A stretch of DNA of 64,000 nt from Piper betle. Taxonomy: Eukaryota; Streptophyta; Magnoliopsida; Piperales; Piperaceae. The notes beneath the pieces were generated by a model. That model was not told where the DNA came from, ran no database searches, and saw nothing but the letters and a program-made list of their open reading frames with translations. Location: assembly GCA_033002965.1 (NCBI GenBank), contig JAURVB010001841.1, positions 1-64,000 on the forward strand, in the 5' to 3' direction. Position numbers and translations under genes: made by a program. Position 1 is the stretch's first letter. Each line of letters starts with the position of its first letter. Shown here in pieces: positions 22,460 through 35,454 of the stretch.

Positions 22460-25320
22460 AAGTTCCCATCAGGACATGAACAAGTGACTAGCAAAGTTTC
22501 TTCTAGAAATTCATAAAAAGTGGTCACTATTGGGAGGAGATCTCGGAGAGATCCCGAAAACACTGAGATCTCAGATATACAAATATTAATAATAATTTTA
22601 TATATAATATTTATTAATATATACTATTTAGTTTAAATTAAAAATCACAAATAAATGATCCTTTAGCCTAAATACACTTTCACATTTCTCTTTTTTAACA
22701 ATAGTTGCATATATTTATCTTATGACTTTATTTTTTAATAATTTATAAAATTCACACGATTAAATTAAACAAATATAAATTACGTATACAAAAATATCTA
22801 AAGTCAAAAGTAAACATATTAAATAAAAAATTCACAAAAATTATTTACAATTTAAAAGATTTATTAAAAGTTCAGATTAATTTATAAAAATTATTTACAA
22901 TAAATAATTTTTAAAATATTTTAAATAAATATTCATAGTAATATTTAACTTTTTTGAAGTAACCAATTATATGTGCATTTATCTATGGGTGATAAAAGAT
23001 AAAATGCAAACAAGTTTTTTAATTTGTTTGAATAAAAATTGTTATATGTATATATAAATATAATATTTTAATGTATATAAATAAAATTCTTTCAAATATA
23101 TTTGTCTTCCTCTTCTCCCCGCCCATAATCATCCTCAGTCGCCTTCCTCTCCCTCCCCCATCGTCAACCTGTTGCCTCATTCCCTTTACTGCTTTTGTCG
23201 GGTCTGCTGAGTTGAGGGTGGAGATGTATGAAGTCAATAGTGGAGTGATGTGGGGGGTAAAGGGCACCGACAATATGTTCTTTTTGTTCAATAGGATCCT
23301 GCTAGCCAACAATAGAACAAGATGATTTTGAAACTTTTTTTTTAATCTTGTAATCATTTTTGTTAAAAACCAAGGTTTTGGGGTGCTTTTTGATAATTGT
23401 GATATTTAAATACTTAACAACTTAATAAGAGTTTAAAATTGAATTGTGGAATCTTAAACTCATTGAAGTGGTAAAAGTCTATTCTTTAAATTATTGAGTT
23501 TGTTAAATTGCAATATGTATATGTTTGTAAAAATTTTAAAAGACCAGGTCAACTCTGGGCTTGCCACAACTCCTTTATTAGAGGATCAAATTTGAAAAAT
23601 CATCTACATGTCCATAATGTATCAAGACCTTATTAGTGCATAGGTTCGTTGGGCTAGCAAAAGAAATATAAATGGTATGAAAATTTTAAATGATCAACTT
23701 ATTAAAACTAGTATATATATAATGTTTTTTAAAAAAATTAATACTTTCATAATATATTTTCATTCTATATAATCATGATTAATTTATATGGCCTACTCAT
23801 GTGCTCTCCAATAAGTAAAGAAAAAAATTCTCTATTTTTCTTATCTTCATTAATTAATCAATTATATTATCTTATAATGTGTTTCTCTTCGAAACTCTTA
23901 GATTTTCCATTAGTATTGGTTCGAAGATCCACAGAATAGGTGGAGATATATAAATAATAATACTCATTAATTACTGAAATTTTCAAAGCTATCATCAAGA
24001 TTATTTAATGGGTGTTGATTTGCAAATAATTGATTAGATTTTGGAGTCATATTAGTTAAAAGACCTCACAGCTGATTACTACTCTTATCATAAACAAGTT
24101 TCAACAAAGGGGCAATTACTATAAAACCATTTTAATAGATAGTTGTGCTTGAAACCGAATAAAAAGCTAGCTTATTGTTATAAACAAAATTATTAAATAA
24201 TGAATTGCATTGAGGAATAAAAAAAGGACAAACAGAGAAAATTTTGCACGCATTCACATATGGATATGCTTCTACGTGTCATCGCATATTGTTATGGATA
24301 AGCTTCTACGTGTCACATATATGGGAAGTGAGGCCTTGTATGACATCATCGATGACATGCTTATCAGTGTCTCGTGGGCCCCTATGAATTGGGTGGTGTA
24401 ACAATTATTTATGACGTGCACAGTTTCATTTGCATGCGCTTCTCTGTGTGCCCCTCCTTAAAACTTGGTGGAAGATAGAAAATAAAATTAAGTGAATAAG
24501 AAAAAGAAAAATAAAGAAATTAATCTTTTATTATTTCCTCTCGTGTGTTAGACTAGAAAGAAAGAAAATTTTACGTAGTATTATTCTTACTTTCACTCTC
24601 CTTATTTTATATTTGTAAAAAAATAATTATGAAAAAAAATTATATCAAGAGATTTATTTTTCTCACATTTTCTTGAAAATTAAACAAACAAAAATATAAG
24701 AAAATACAATTGTTTTTCTCTTTTTCACAATCCAAACATATCCTAAATTGTGGATTCGAGTCATTGACACTGTTTGATTATTGATATAAACAGCCACCAT
24801 TAATGGCATGCGGAGCTTCCCATTCTCATTTCAGAACAGAAGAAAAAGTGAGAATAAAAGTGTACATATTCTATCACTAAGACTTTTCAAAACTAGAAGA
24901 GAAACATGGTGTGAAGAACATACGCTGCTTCATGGCCCATGGACCATGGGTCCATCATTTTGTTCTTGTATTGGCCTGGAGGCTCTCTATGAAAAGAGGG
25001 AACCTTCTTGTAACTTTGATTTTTTTTTCAACATGAACCTCTTGAACTTTGTCATTTCTTGATCACACACAATACATACCAAGCCACAAAGTCAAAACAA
25101 TCTCATAATCTGCAGACAGGAAACACAACAAGACAGAGTGAAATTTGTTGTTTCATTAGATCATTTCAACATAGGAGTACAAGACTTTAATAAGAGTCTC
25201 AATCCATGAATCATCAGATGCATAATGAAGTCCCCTTCCTCACTTTACATGTTCAAACCTCAATTTGTTACCTCCGCTCAAAACCAAATTTGACTGGCAT
25301 AAACATAATGTGTATATATA
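22460..25320. other. AT-rich intergenic DNA
   Basis: No gene recognised. The stretch is mostly AT-rich with a few short frames lacking conserved peptides. The last kilobase is the 3' flank of the NPF7.3-like gene. Confidence 0.6.
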
Positions 25321-25323
25321 CAT

Positions 25324-25325
<2 letters not shown>

Positions 25326-25363
<38 letters not shown>
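25326..25363. repeat. (AT)n microsatellite
   Basis: About 19 uninterrupted AT units lie 160 bases beyond the stop codon of the NPF7.3-like gene, in its probable 3' untranslated region. Confidence 0.95.
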
Positions 25364-25367
<4 letters not shown>

Positions 25368-25523
25368 TAGATTAGAACAGTACTTTTTATTGAATGAGCC
25401 CTAGCCAAGCTACTCAATTTTTGTACATCCTCCCAATCAAATTGTGAGAATTAGTAATCCCCATACTTGAGGAACAATGTGGTGACCAAGCCATGCACTT
25501 AAACCTCTCCATTAGCATCTTCC

Positions 25524-28500
25524 TCACCACTGGATATTTTCTTCTTCATTCCTTCCTTGAAGCTTGATGCACTTGTACCACTTAGCACAAGCAATGTAGA
25601 TGAAGAAATTGACAGTGGTAAGGGCAGCAAGGAGGAAGTAGAACCTATCCAGATGGCCCTTGTTGAGGTTTCCAGGGATCCATCCAGGTCTGTCATCACC
25701 TGTGGTGATCTCCATAACCAGGCTCACCAGCAAGCTGCTAACGTAGTTCCCCAGGGAAATGGAGGTCATGCACAGGGCACTACCAAAGCTTTTGAGCCCA
25801 TCTGGTGCCTGCCCGTTGAAGAACTCCAGCTGCCCAACATACATAAACACCTCAGAAGCTCCAATCAATGTGTATTGAGGGATTTGCCACATGATGCTGA
25901 GCGAACTAGACTCTTGACAGTGCTTGCAATTGGCATCTGCATATTTCAACCTGTAGATCTCCACTGTCCCAGCTGAAACCATGGCTAAGATGGCAATGAT
26001 AAGTCCAACGCCCATCCTCTCCAACTCCGTGAGTCCTCTGTTTCTTACTCTATACAACAATTGGGTTAATGACCCTTCTGTATAGGAAGATGAAGGTGGC
26101 AACACTGAGGATGTCAAAGGCAGACATGCTTGCAGCTGGGATTCTGAAGTTTGAGATGGTTGTGGTCATGGCTGCTCCTTGCTCCACAAAGAGTGAGGCC
26201 ATTTGAGTGAAAACCACAGAGTAGAGGATGGTGCAGAGCCAGATTGGGAGGAGTCTCAATATGCATTTCACTTCCTCCACTTGAGTCACTGGGCATAGGC
26301 GCCAGGGGTTCTGAACCAGCTCTTGGTCCTTGTTCAAATCCTTTGTAGTGATCACTGCAGCTTTGTCCAAAAACCTGTGCCATAACATTGTGACTTGTTA
26401 ACATGCGAACAATGTTTAACTTTAACCATATGAGAATTTCTTACATAGGATAAGTGAATTCTCACTTGAACCCGGTGGTATGTAGCATCTTTCTTCCTGC
26501 TTTAGACTCACATTCCATCAGATTCAATCTCGTATAGATCATCATCCCCACTTTGGTGTCATCTCCACCCTCCATTTCTTCACTGCAGCCACAAGAACTT
26601 GGCTGACCCTAGGAAGTGGGTTCCCACCTGGTTTGAAGTGTCTATACCTCATGGGTCCCACAGAGAAAGAGTACCAAGGCAAGGAAGGCTGACCCACCAG
26701 AGGCCCAGAAGCCCAAGGCCCACATCCCCCCATCCTCAAAGTAGCCAAGGATTGTGTTGGAGAAGAGGGAGCCCAGGTTGAGGGCCAAGTAGAAGAAGCT
26801 AAAGAAGGCCACCTTAGATTGGCCCTCCTTCTTGTCCTCTTCATCAAACTGATCTGCCCCGAATGTTGCGATCGACGGCTGGTATCCTCCGTTCCCCAGG
26901 GCGATCAAATAGATCGCCAGATAGAACACCCCAATCTCCACGGTGGTGTGCGACCCGCACCGGGTGAGCTGGTCCCCACATCCGGCCGGTTTTACTAGAA
27001 ATAGGTAAGATGACAAAGAGAGCAACACCAATCCCTGCAATTAAAATAAATATACTAATAAAAATGTGATTGTAAATTTTCAATAGTCTTGGCACTTGTC
27101 CTAAAACCGGTTAGAAAAGAGAATTATTAAAATATTTATTGTAACATTAATAAAACTCATTATGAAATTACAGACCTACCCAAGTGCTTAGTCTTTATGC
27201 ACCGAGATACCCTATTAAACTTAATCAGAAATACATCACACATTCTTCATATATTTGTTTACATTTGGTGATTTAGTCACTGGGGGTGGCATTTGCACAA
27301 ACATGCGTGTTGAATGGAAACATTGTAAGGTGGGCATAATCAAAGAATGTGATAAATAAACTAAAGTAGATACCCAAAGGCTGTGAGGCATGGCAATCAA
27401 GTAAATTATTGTACCAGGACAAAGATGACTTGGAAGATGGCACAGGTCTTATATCGTCCCCAGTAGGAGTCACTAAGGAAGGCGCCAACAAGGGAGAAGA
27501 TGTAGACAGTGCCGGTCCATTTGCTAACGTTGTTGGCCGCCTCGGCGTTGTCTTGTTGCAGCACTCTGGTGAGGAACAGCACCAGGTTCACCCCCACCCC
27601 AAAGAATGCAAGCGTTGCCAGCCCTTGATTCACTGTTACATGTTGTCCATATTCAACATGAGTTAAAACCCACTTTTGATAGTGGTAGAAAGTGTCAAAT
27701 CCATATCAGACCAGAGTTGGAAATTAGCAGAGAAGAAGGAAGCTTCTCCATGGCTACTAGAGCAGAGTGGTGTTAAGAGAGCTAGATCAGCTAATGCAGT
27801 GTATTGTTCCATCTACAATTTCTCTGTGTGACGCGGGCCACTTCTTGCCTCTTTGTTCTAGCTGACAAGCTTCCTTTGGGTAGCTTTTCTTCTTTTCTCT
27901 TTTTATCTTTTGCTTAACGGGGAAGAAAAGTTTTGTTCTTTGGCCTTAAAATGCTCATGTCCATTTTTTAGGGAATATTGTGTAACAAATCAAGAGTAAT
28001 CAAGGGGTATCACAAAAATGTTTAAAGTGTTTTTTACATCTAATTTGGAGATGAAATTGAAAACTAGGAAAGAGACGAATATGAACAAGCTTCCTATCAA
28101 AGCAATAAAAGGGTCATCAACATTACTGTCGAAGTTGACCAAACACTCTTTTCCATGGCATGCTGAGTTGTTGTTATCTACCACGCGTGCGACGTGGCCG
28201 CTAACAGTGATATATATTAGCACACAATATCACATGGTGTATGCATGCAAATACTTATATTCACAAACAAAAAGCATTATTGATGAAATTCAAATAGTTA
28301 TAGTTATTAAGTCGAGATTAAAATATGTACCAAGTACGAGAATTCCAGCTTCCCAGCCACCACTTCTTCCTCTGATAGCTGATCTTCCATGTCGATCAAC
28401 AGAACCATCTTGTGTAAATTCTTCTTCTACTTGTTTGTTGGTCATCTCCTTCCTTTTGGGCGCTTCTCCCAGTTCAATCATCATCATCTCCTGCACACAA

Positions 28501-28801
28501 CCCATAATAACTCACATCTTAAGCTTTGCAAGAATGCTTGTCACACACACGACACATATATATGTCAACACATGGATGCTCTCCTATATGTAGACCAATA
28601 TAATATCACGGAACACGCACTATTGTTAGGTCCTATTCGCTTCACGAATAATCAATGAAGGCATGCAAAGGCTTGGACAAGAACAGTTAGATAATGCAAA
28701 GAAATACCATAACATGAGTGATTTACTCATATTAATGCATGGTTCTCATGGATGGAGCAAATATTTGATCAAACGCTGACCTGGTGGGGATTGGCCTCCA
28801 T
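25524..28801 (-). CDS. NPF7.3-like: NPF7.3 (NRT1.5)-like transporter with frame breaks
   Basis: NPF7.3 loads nitrate and potassium into root xylem; it is a 12-helix plasma-membrane carrier. Exons on the minus strand: 28801-28781 (MEANPHQ), 28490-28331, 27632-27415, 27034-26466 and 26374-25524, all GT-AG. Diagnostic stretches: DGSVDRHGRSAIR, NQGLATLAFFGVG, DNAEAANNVSKWTGTVY, SDSYWGRYKTCAIFQ, GGYQPSIATFGADQFDEE, NLGSLFSNTILGYFED, NPWRLCPVTQVEEVKC, SLSIMWQIPQY and GNLNKGHLDRFYFLLAAL. The family's ExxER proton motif in helix 1 is absent, as in NPF7.3 itself. Allowing for the breaks the length is about 604 aa (family about 614). Four +1 frame breaks lie near 26,655, 26,547, 26,510 and 26,057. I chose the ATG at 28,801 because it splices cleanly (CAG|GTCAGC) and has a TATA-like box 125 bases upstream; an ATG at 28,505 is the alternative. 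As written the gene cannot make a full protein. Confidence 0.88.
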
Positions 28802-28923
28802 TGATGCCAAGTTGGTGAGCTCTTTGTAACCACTCTGGGAGCTAGCTGGCTACAGTTGCTTCAAGTGGAAGAAGAAGAGATAGGAGAGAAGAGAGGAGGT
28901 GGTGAAGAAGGGCGCTGGTGTGG

Positions 28924-28932
28924 GATATATAT
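28924..28932 (-). promoter_or_regulatory. TATA-like box of the NPF7.3-like gene
   Basis: A CATATATATCC stretch on the minus strand lies about 125 bases before the proposed ATG at 28,801. The DNA between is rich in CTTCTT, as plant leaders often are. Inferred from position and composition only. Confidence 0.45.
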
Positions 28933-29049
28933 GAGGAAGGGGTCTGAATGGAGGGCTGAGATTTTAGAAGTGTATAGTAATGAATGGAGAAACCCATATG
29001 ACAAATTATCCAAAGTGGAGAGATATGCAGCAGCCATTTGCTAGATCCA

Positions 29050-31480
29050 AGGGAAAAAAAGGTTGGTGACCATGTTGTTTCTTGGCCATGTACATTGATT
29101 GAAAGGTGACAGGAAAAGGAGGGAGAGTCTATTTCTAAAGATCCAAAGTCGGCTTGATTTCATGACAACAATATATATATGTAGATTAATTTTAACAGAT
29201 GGATTCCACTTAGATGTTTCCCTCGATGAAAATTGTTAAAGTTCAGTTAGCACACTTTAATTAGTTTGTTGTTTATAATGTTTTAGACCTTTTGTTTGAT
29301 AAGTGTGCCTTATATTAATTGTCTATAAGGTAATTGAGACGTAACTAAGCTCTCACAAGTCTTACTCACCTTTCCAGAACGAAGTCCCAGGTTGCCTAGC
29401 CAATTTGAAACGCAACAATATTCTACATACATGCAAGTGAATAACATTTTCTTTATTGCATAGACATAGTCTAAAAAGTACTATAATTTGCTATTTTTTT
29501 CAATTTAGTGTAAACGAATAATATTTAACTTTGTCAATGCTAGTACATTGTCATTCTCAGGCCAAATTAATTAAAAAGTGGGGAGAAAGATATTAGCTTA
29601 TTAGCCATTAAAATTTTGTTATTTGTAATTAGTCACATTAATCATAAATTAGAGTTCATTTGTGATCCTACTCCTTTTATTGGTATACATAAGGTTAAAA
29701 AAATAAAGAAAGGGATATTTGGGTATATCAAACTTTTCATCCTTCTCTCCCTTAATTTGTAAATATTTAATGCCTATGATTATACAATTGCTGGGAAAGT
29801 TATATTAATTAGTTAGTTAAATGTCTGGCTATATATGTAGCTCGTTTATAAGGAACATGAAGTGAGAATCAATACTATGGATATATAATATTAGATAAAC
29901 AAGCAGTACACAAATTCACTAATCACTATGTTTACTTTGCTATCTGTGACATAAACATCGAATCCTTGTGATTATTATTCACAACCATATACATGAAAAT
30001 GGAACCCTTGGATTTTGCCAAAGCTTTTACCACTAGAATACAACATTTAGGATCAATCAAGATAGCAAGAATAAAGTACTGCATTTGGGTATATTTGATT
30101 GTGCAAATTGTCAACAATTAAACTCCATTAATATTGTTCTAGCATCCAATTAACACTTTCTTTTTCACAATTATTTGGAACATGATTCCAAAGCATTTGA
30201 TAATGGTAACGCAATTTGGTCAGGGTGAGTATCATTCCATTTTTTTATTTGAAAATTTCTCCCTCCTCTCCACATGTTCATTTAAATTAATACATTACTA
30301 TACAATAAAACATTTACCTCTGACATTAATAAATTAACACTATTTAGATAAAAATTATAACGACTGCTCGCTCATCCAATTATGCAATATGGTTCATGGT
30401 ACAAACAAAAATTCCTACCAAACAATAACCCAACCCCTCTCCCACATCTCACCCAATATATAGTTTTAAATATTGTACTGGTAACCATATCAGATTTATA
30501 GCCGTATATTTAGTTCAATCAAGTCGACTTGGGTTCAACCAAATTCTAAAATTATCAAAAAATATTTTATTAAATATTAAAATATATATTATCATCAATA
30601 TTTTATTAATTACCAGTTAAAATATCGAGATTTGTAACAAAAAATAGATTTTGTAAAAAAATTATTTAAAAACTAATATAAATTAAAATGATACGAAAGC
30701 TTAAACCGTATTAGATTGGAAAATGATGTGAAATGTACTAGGTACAACCTAATAGTATGATACAATATTTAAAATTACGAATCCCCCGCTACAAAAATAC
30801 AAGGCGTTCTATATGTTGACATATTATTTTTAAACCACACGAGGAATTTCCTTTATTTTGAAGCCATACCAGATATTTCCTTGCCATTCAACAATCCACT
30901 AATTGTGGAAAATACATTTTTTCAAGGCAATAAAGTTATAGATTAGTATTAATATAAAAATTAGGGTTGATATATATTTGAGTCCTAGCCTATGCTACCG
31001 TGAAATAGTATCTATGGTAAAGACTGCCTTAAAAATATCAACGACAAGTATGATTATGGTTTTTAATCACAGGGAAAGATTCTTGTAGCTGGGTTTTTTA
31101 TTTTCCAAATTAAGCAGATTATTAATGCAGGTTAACCATAGAAATGGGCGTCTTTTTTTTTACTGAATTTTAAAAATTATATGCTAAAGATAAAGTTAGG
31201 ACAACATATCAAGGACGAATGTCACTATTCATGATAGCTCATCTTGATAACCACACGCAGACTTATATCCCCTTTAAATACATCATATGATTTGTGAACA
31301 ACGGTTCAAAGTTCAAGCTTCTTTTAGAAAGAAAATTCAAGATTCCCAAGTATTGAAGAAGACGTTCGAATAAAAAATTCAACCCAAAAAAAAAACCCAT
31401 TATATTTATTCATCTGCCATGCACAAGAAACAATCCAGCATGGGAGTTGAAGCTTCCCAGTGGCCGCTGCAAATGAAAAT
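29050..31480. other. AT-rich intergenic DNA
   Basis: Low-GC DNA with short frames only. I see no conserved peptide, no element ends and no RNA gene. Confidence 0.6.
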
Positions 31481-31489
31481 TATGATGGA

Positions 31490-32350
31490 TATATATATAT
31501 ATTTATAGTCTTTAGGGCTGATATACAACGTCGATTCCAGTTTGTTGTAAATTGTGATACAAATGTCTATTCAATGGGTTTTGTTCAATGTTTTAGTAGA
31601 TTTTGCATGATTGGAATGATGAGGAGTACGTCAAGATATTGAAGAACTGCAAAAAAGCTATTCCAACCAAGGAAGAGGGAGGTAAGGTGATATTGGATAT
31701 GGTGGTGAATTCCACCCCAGGTGACCATATGGCGACAGAAGATTAATATTTCATGGATTTGTTGATGTTGGTCGACGTAATTGAAATGGAGAGAGACGAG
31801 AATGAATGGAAGAAGTTGTTTGAAGATGCAGGTTTCACATCATACAAGATCACCCCAGGGCTTGGATCAACGTCGCTCATTGAGCTCTACGCTTAGCACG
31901 AGTTTCAAGGATCAGCATCCTTACTACAAAGCTTATATAATGTTTAAGAATTGTGGATTTGTCTGTTTCAATGAACAATAATCCGCATACATTACAATAT
32001 GAAAATAAACATAATATTATTGTTATAAGTTTCCATCGTGATACACGTTTACTAAATATTCATTAGATGAAGTTTTATAAGTAGATATACATACAAAAAC
32101 GCCATGACCACACATCTAAGGCATCGGCCATGAGCTAATTGCAGATCAAATGACATTTCTTTTAAACTTATTTCATTATATGACATGTACGTGCACAGCA
32201 TGATACTGATGAGTGCGACAATGCAGTGAGAAAATTAAGAAACTCATCCAATATTATAAATTATGTCAACTTTGTGGTAAAGACAAATGAAAAAGGATAT
32301 GAATCTATAATTATACACACACACACATACATATATATCTATATATATAT
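31490..32350. repeat. Segmental duplicate of 55,900-56,720
   Basis: About 0.85 kb, from 'gtctttagggctgat' to the microsatellite near 32,350, aligns with 55,920-56,720. This covers the exon and about 400 bases of 3' flank (agatgaagttttata, catctaaggcatcggccatg, gacatgtacgtgcaca). Both copies begin and end at AT/CA microsatellites. The 3' flanks look only slightly diverged. Confidence 0.85.
31500..31960 (+). pseudogene. O-methyltransferase exon 2, displaced copy
   Basis: This is a stand-alone copy of the second exon of the O-methyltransferase at 54.5-56.3 kb with about 100 bases of the preceding intron. After the acceptor (TTTTAG near 31,597) it reads [51 protein letters not shown] and STSLIELYA. 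The first Trp codon of WILHDW is TAG. A codon is missing after KV, and TAA interrupts before YFMDLL. No first exon with the SAM-binding motif is present nearby, so it is not a gene. The catalytic histidine (LHDW) is intact, unlike the downstream relative, where the following Asp-Trp is lost. Confidence 0.9.
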
Positions 32351-32950
32351 ATAGAATTATGTACTAGTTGATGAAGGGTATCTATCTATTTAGCTATTAT
32401 TTTGTTTATTTTATTTTAGATTTCTGGTATTGTGTTTGGGATATATTTATTATTTATTTATTTGAGTAAGAATATTTTACTCAACAACTAAATTAGGGTA
32501 TTTTATCTCTCCTTATAAATAAGTAGTAGCCTCATATTCTACGTATTAATTTTAGATGGCTTTGGATGAATTATTAAATTAGTTGTGTGCCTTGTCACTA
32601 TTTTGCTTCTACTTTGTTCGTCTAATTTATTTTCCTATTTCAACTTTATTGTTTTCTTTTCTAAATTCTCTCTTTTTGGCAATTTAAGAGTCTCATTTCA
32701 GAAATTGCTAGTTATCCCCAATTTTCTAGAACATACTGCATTTCCGATACTTGTTGAGAATATTCTCACATAAAAAATGGATGAGTTGTGATTATGATAT
32801 ATAATAAGAGTTGAGTTGGCTAAGTGGCTATTTATTTTGGATAAAGCCCAAGTATACTTACTATCTACTACTTTTATTTAATTAATCAACCCCTTTACCG
32901 TAAAGCGTTGTGGTTGATTTTAGCCCCACAATAATTTTATGGGCCACTTA
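32351..32950. other. AT-rich spacer
   Basis: No gene or element boundary recognised; short unsupported frames only. Confidence 0.5.
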
Positions 32951-32957
32951 ATAATTA

Positions 32958-33107
<150 letters not shown>

Positions 33108-33369
33108 AAGACTATAATTCTACTTAAAATTGGAATTTTAATGTTAAAAATAATAGTAAATTTTAATATGTTTATAATCATACTATCAAATTAAGGTGTA
33201 TTACTTTATAATACTTAATTTCTTTTTAAAATATTTTATATAGTTAATTATTTATATATTTCTATTAATTATTAAAAAAATTAGAGTATGATTCTTTCAG
33301 AACTAAAAATCTTCAAAAAAATCTATTTAAGAATTAATTTTTGTACTTATTAAAAATAAAATTACTATT

Positions 33370-33490
33370 ATTATTTTTAGACAGCTATATTTTTTGTTAA
33401 AAAATTAAATAAATATTCATTATTTTTATTTAAAAATAATACAGTAATTCTTTTGAAATTAATTGGTATATTTTATATATATATTAATAA
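33370..33490. repeat. Dispersed repeat shared with 48,650-48,750
   Basis: About 100 bases, from 'gctatattttttgttaaa' through 'agtaattcttttgaaatt', recur near 48,650 with few differences. Probably a fragment of an unidentified element. Confidence 0.75.
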
Positions 33491-33713
33491 TAAGTTTTAA
33501 ATGTATCCCAAACATCGCATGTCTTTGGCTAGTTTAATTCCCTTAGCATTAATTATTTTTAATTTTTTTACTTTTTTTTTTACTATTAATAGGATCGAAA
33601 GAAAATTATACCAGATTTGTATAGAGCCCTTCTCGACTCCTTATTGAATCTAAACGGGAATGAATCACATGTTTAATTGTAAAGGGTGTCTTCACGTAGT
33701 TAATTTTAATAGG

Positions 33714-35440
33714 GTGTGTAAAACCTATGACTCGTATCAGAGTTTTAGGCTAGCGAACAAGTCCGTTTAACCGTTAGTTCGAGTCGAGTCAGTTTCATAC
33801 CATGTGTGCTGAGCTAAGGCCGACTGTGTATTATGAGCGATAAAGGTCAAGTGTACCCAAGTATATAATGATAATGTCAGAAAAATAATAAGAAATAAGT
33901 TATCAGAGTAAACGATAGTATGCCAATTATTTTTCTTATGTATTTTTTCGTAAAATTATTTTTAGGCCGAATAACACATTATGTTGCGTTAGATAGTAGT
34001 TTGGGTGGGTTATTAGCTATATAACATGTCATTTTGATGTTATTGAGTGTATTATATTTTGTGGTATTTTTTAATATTTGTTTGGATTTTTTTAGAATTT
34101 ATTAAGAGTTAGTTGTTATTTTTTACTCGAGTTAGAGTAAAGTCAATTTTTAATTACAAAATTGTCACAGAAACCTTCCTCCCGAAGTTTCCTCCTCTCA
34201 CCCGATCGCTGTTGCCATCGCCGCCTCTTGCCGCTGCACCGCCACCGACCTCCGCCGGACAGTTGTCGAGCCATCCTTCACCTTCCCAGCCATCACCTAG
34301 CCTTCCCGATGCGAGGAAGCCACGAGCCAGTACCGCGATCCCCACTCCGACTTTGCCACCGACCGTGCCGCTCCGTCGTCGCCATCCCTTCAACCCAAAC
34401 AATCTTTTCAGTCCCCATGCACTTTCGCCAAGGCTGGCCCAAGGCCGATCGAGCATCCCTACCCGACACCCACAGCCACCACCGACTACCGTCACCATCA
34501 TTGTCGCCGTCGCCCACGTCCTCATCATGGTCACGTCGAGCTCATCTAGCCAGTGCCAACCCACAGCCCCTACCACATCACCTCGTCGGCCAAAAACTAT
34601 CAGAAAATCACATAAACTGCCAGAAATTGCCGGATTCTCCAGAAATTGTCAGATTTTTGCTAATTCCTTCCGTCGACGATCGAACTTTGAACACTACCGG
34701 ATGCCAAATTAGATTCCCGAAGAGGCACAACCAAACCCCAATCAGTGCCGATTGCCACTGATTGTTGTCACTGTCGCCAACGATGCGAGTTATAATTAAC
34801 TTCGACTTAATTATTTGACATTGATAATTATTACCATAGCATGTTAAGACTTGATTGATTTAGATAATTAAATACCTTGATTGTGAATAAAACATATTTA
34901 CATAATTTGAATTGTATTGAATTAATGCTAATGAACTAATTAGGTAAGTTGAGTATGAGTTGCTAATTAACTACAATGTAATTAAGGCAATCATGATGTG
35001 ATTGATGTGAATAAGGCTAATGTGCGTGTTATTTAGAATGTGTGAATGCATCATTCAGATAGTGGGCGTTAACTTTTAGATTTGATGTATAGGCACAAGG
35101 TAGGTGCTCGCCGCCTAGGCGCGTAGACACGATTAGAGCTTCTACCAGGTCCGTTTAGGACTCAATTATGGTTTGATTTTTCTTCTATTGTGATTTAATT
35201 TGACCGGTAAGTGGACGTGTCAAGTGGTGGATTTATCGTATCCCACTCCACTCAGGTCATTTAGTCGATTGTATTATCGGATTAATAACCCTTAAGGATG
35301 AAATCCCTCGAATTTGTTTTAAAAACTCAGATACAGATCATGATGTCTTCGGGCCTACTATATTATAATCCATACCCAAACCTATTTATATATAGTTTTC
35401 TCAGTTTTGGTGGGGCACTAATTTGCCAACTGTCAACTGA
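33714..35440. repeat. Long LTR, copy A, with GC-rich core
   Basis: The repeat starts TGTAAAACCTATGACTCG. It continues through conserved blocks (gagtcgagtcagttt, ggtcaagtgtacccaagta, gataatgtcag, gttatcagag, tttgggtgggttatta) to a CCG/CCA-rich core at 34,140-34,760 and then 'ttaacttcgacttaatta'. Copies with the same order lie at 42,056, 47,367 and, truncated, 59,720. The tail (35,240-35,400: tcatttagtcg, cggattaat, ctcgaatttg, tcttcgggc) recurs at 63,570-63,690. Retroelement pol sequence follows directly. Frames over the core give Pro/Ser/Arg-rich shadows and are not genes. Confidence 0.75.
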
Positions 35441-35454
35441 ACCCTCAACTGTCA

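Noticed and set aside
24808..25062. 84-aa plus-strand frame near the NPF7.3-like 3' end
   Set aside because: No recognisable motif and ordinary AT-rich surroundings; probably chance.
28290..28505. ATG at 28,505 as the NPF7.3-like start
   Set aside because: It would read through a good acceptor (TGTGTGCAG|GAG). The ATG at 28,801 splices cleanly to that acceptor and has a TATA-like box at a normal distance. The upstream start is kept as second choice.
34113..34761. Long overlapping open frames (about 140-200 aa) on both strands
   Set aside because: They lie in the GC-rich core of an LTR, give Pro/Ser/His/Arg-rich sequence in every frame, and recur as shadows at 42.5 and 47.8 kb.
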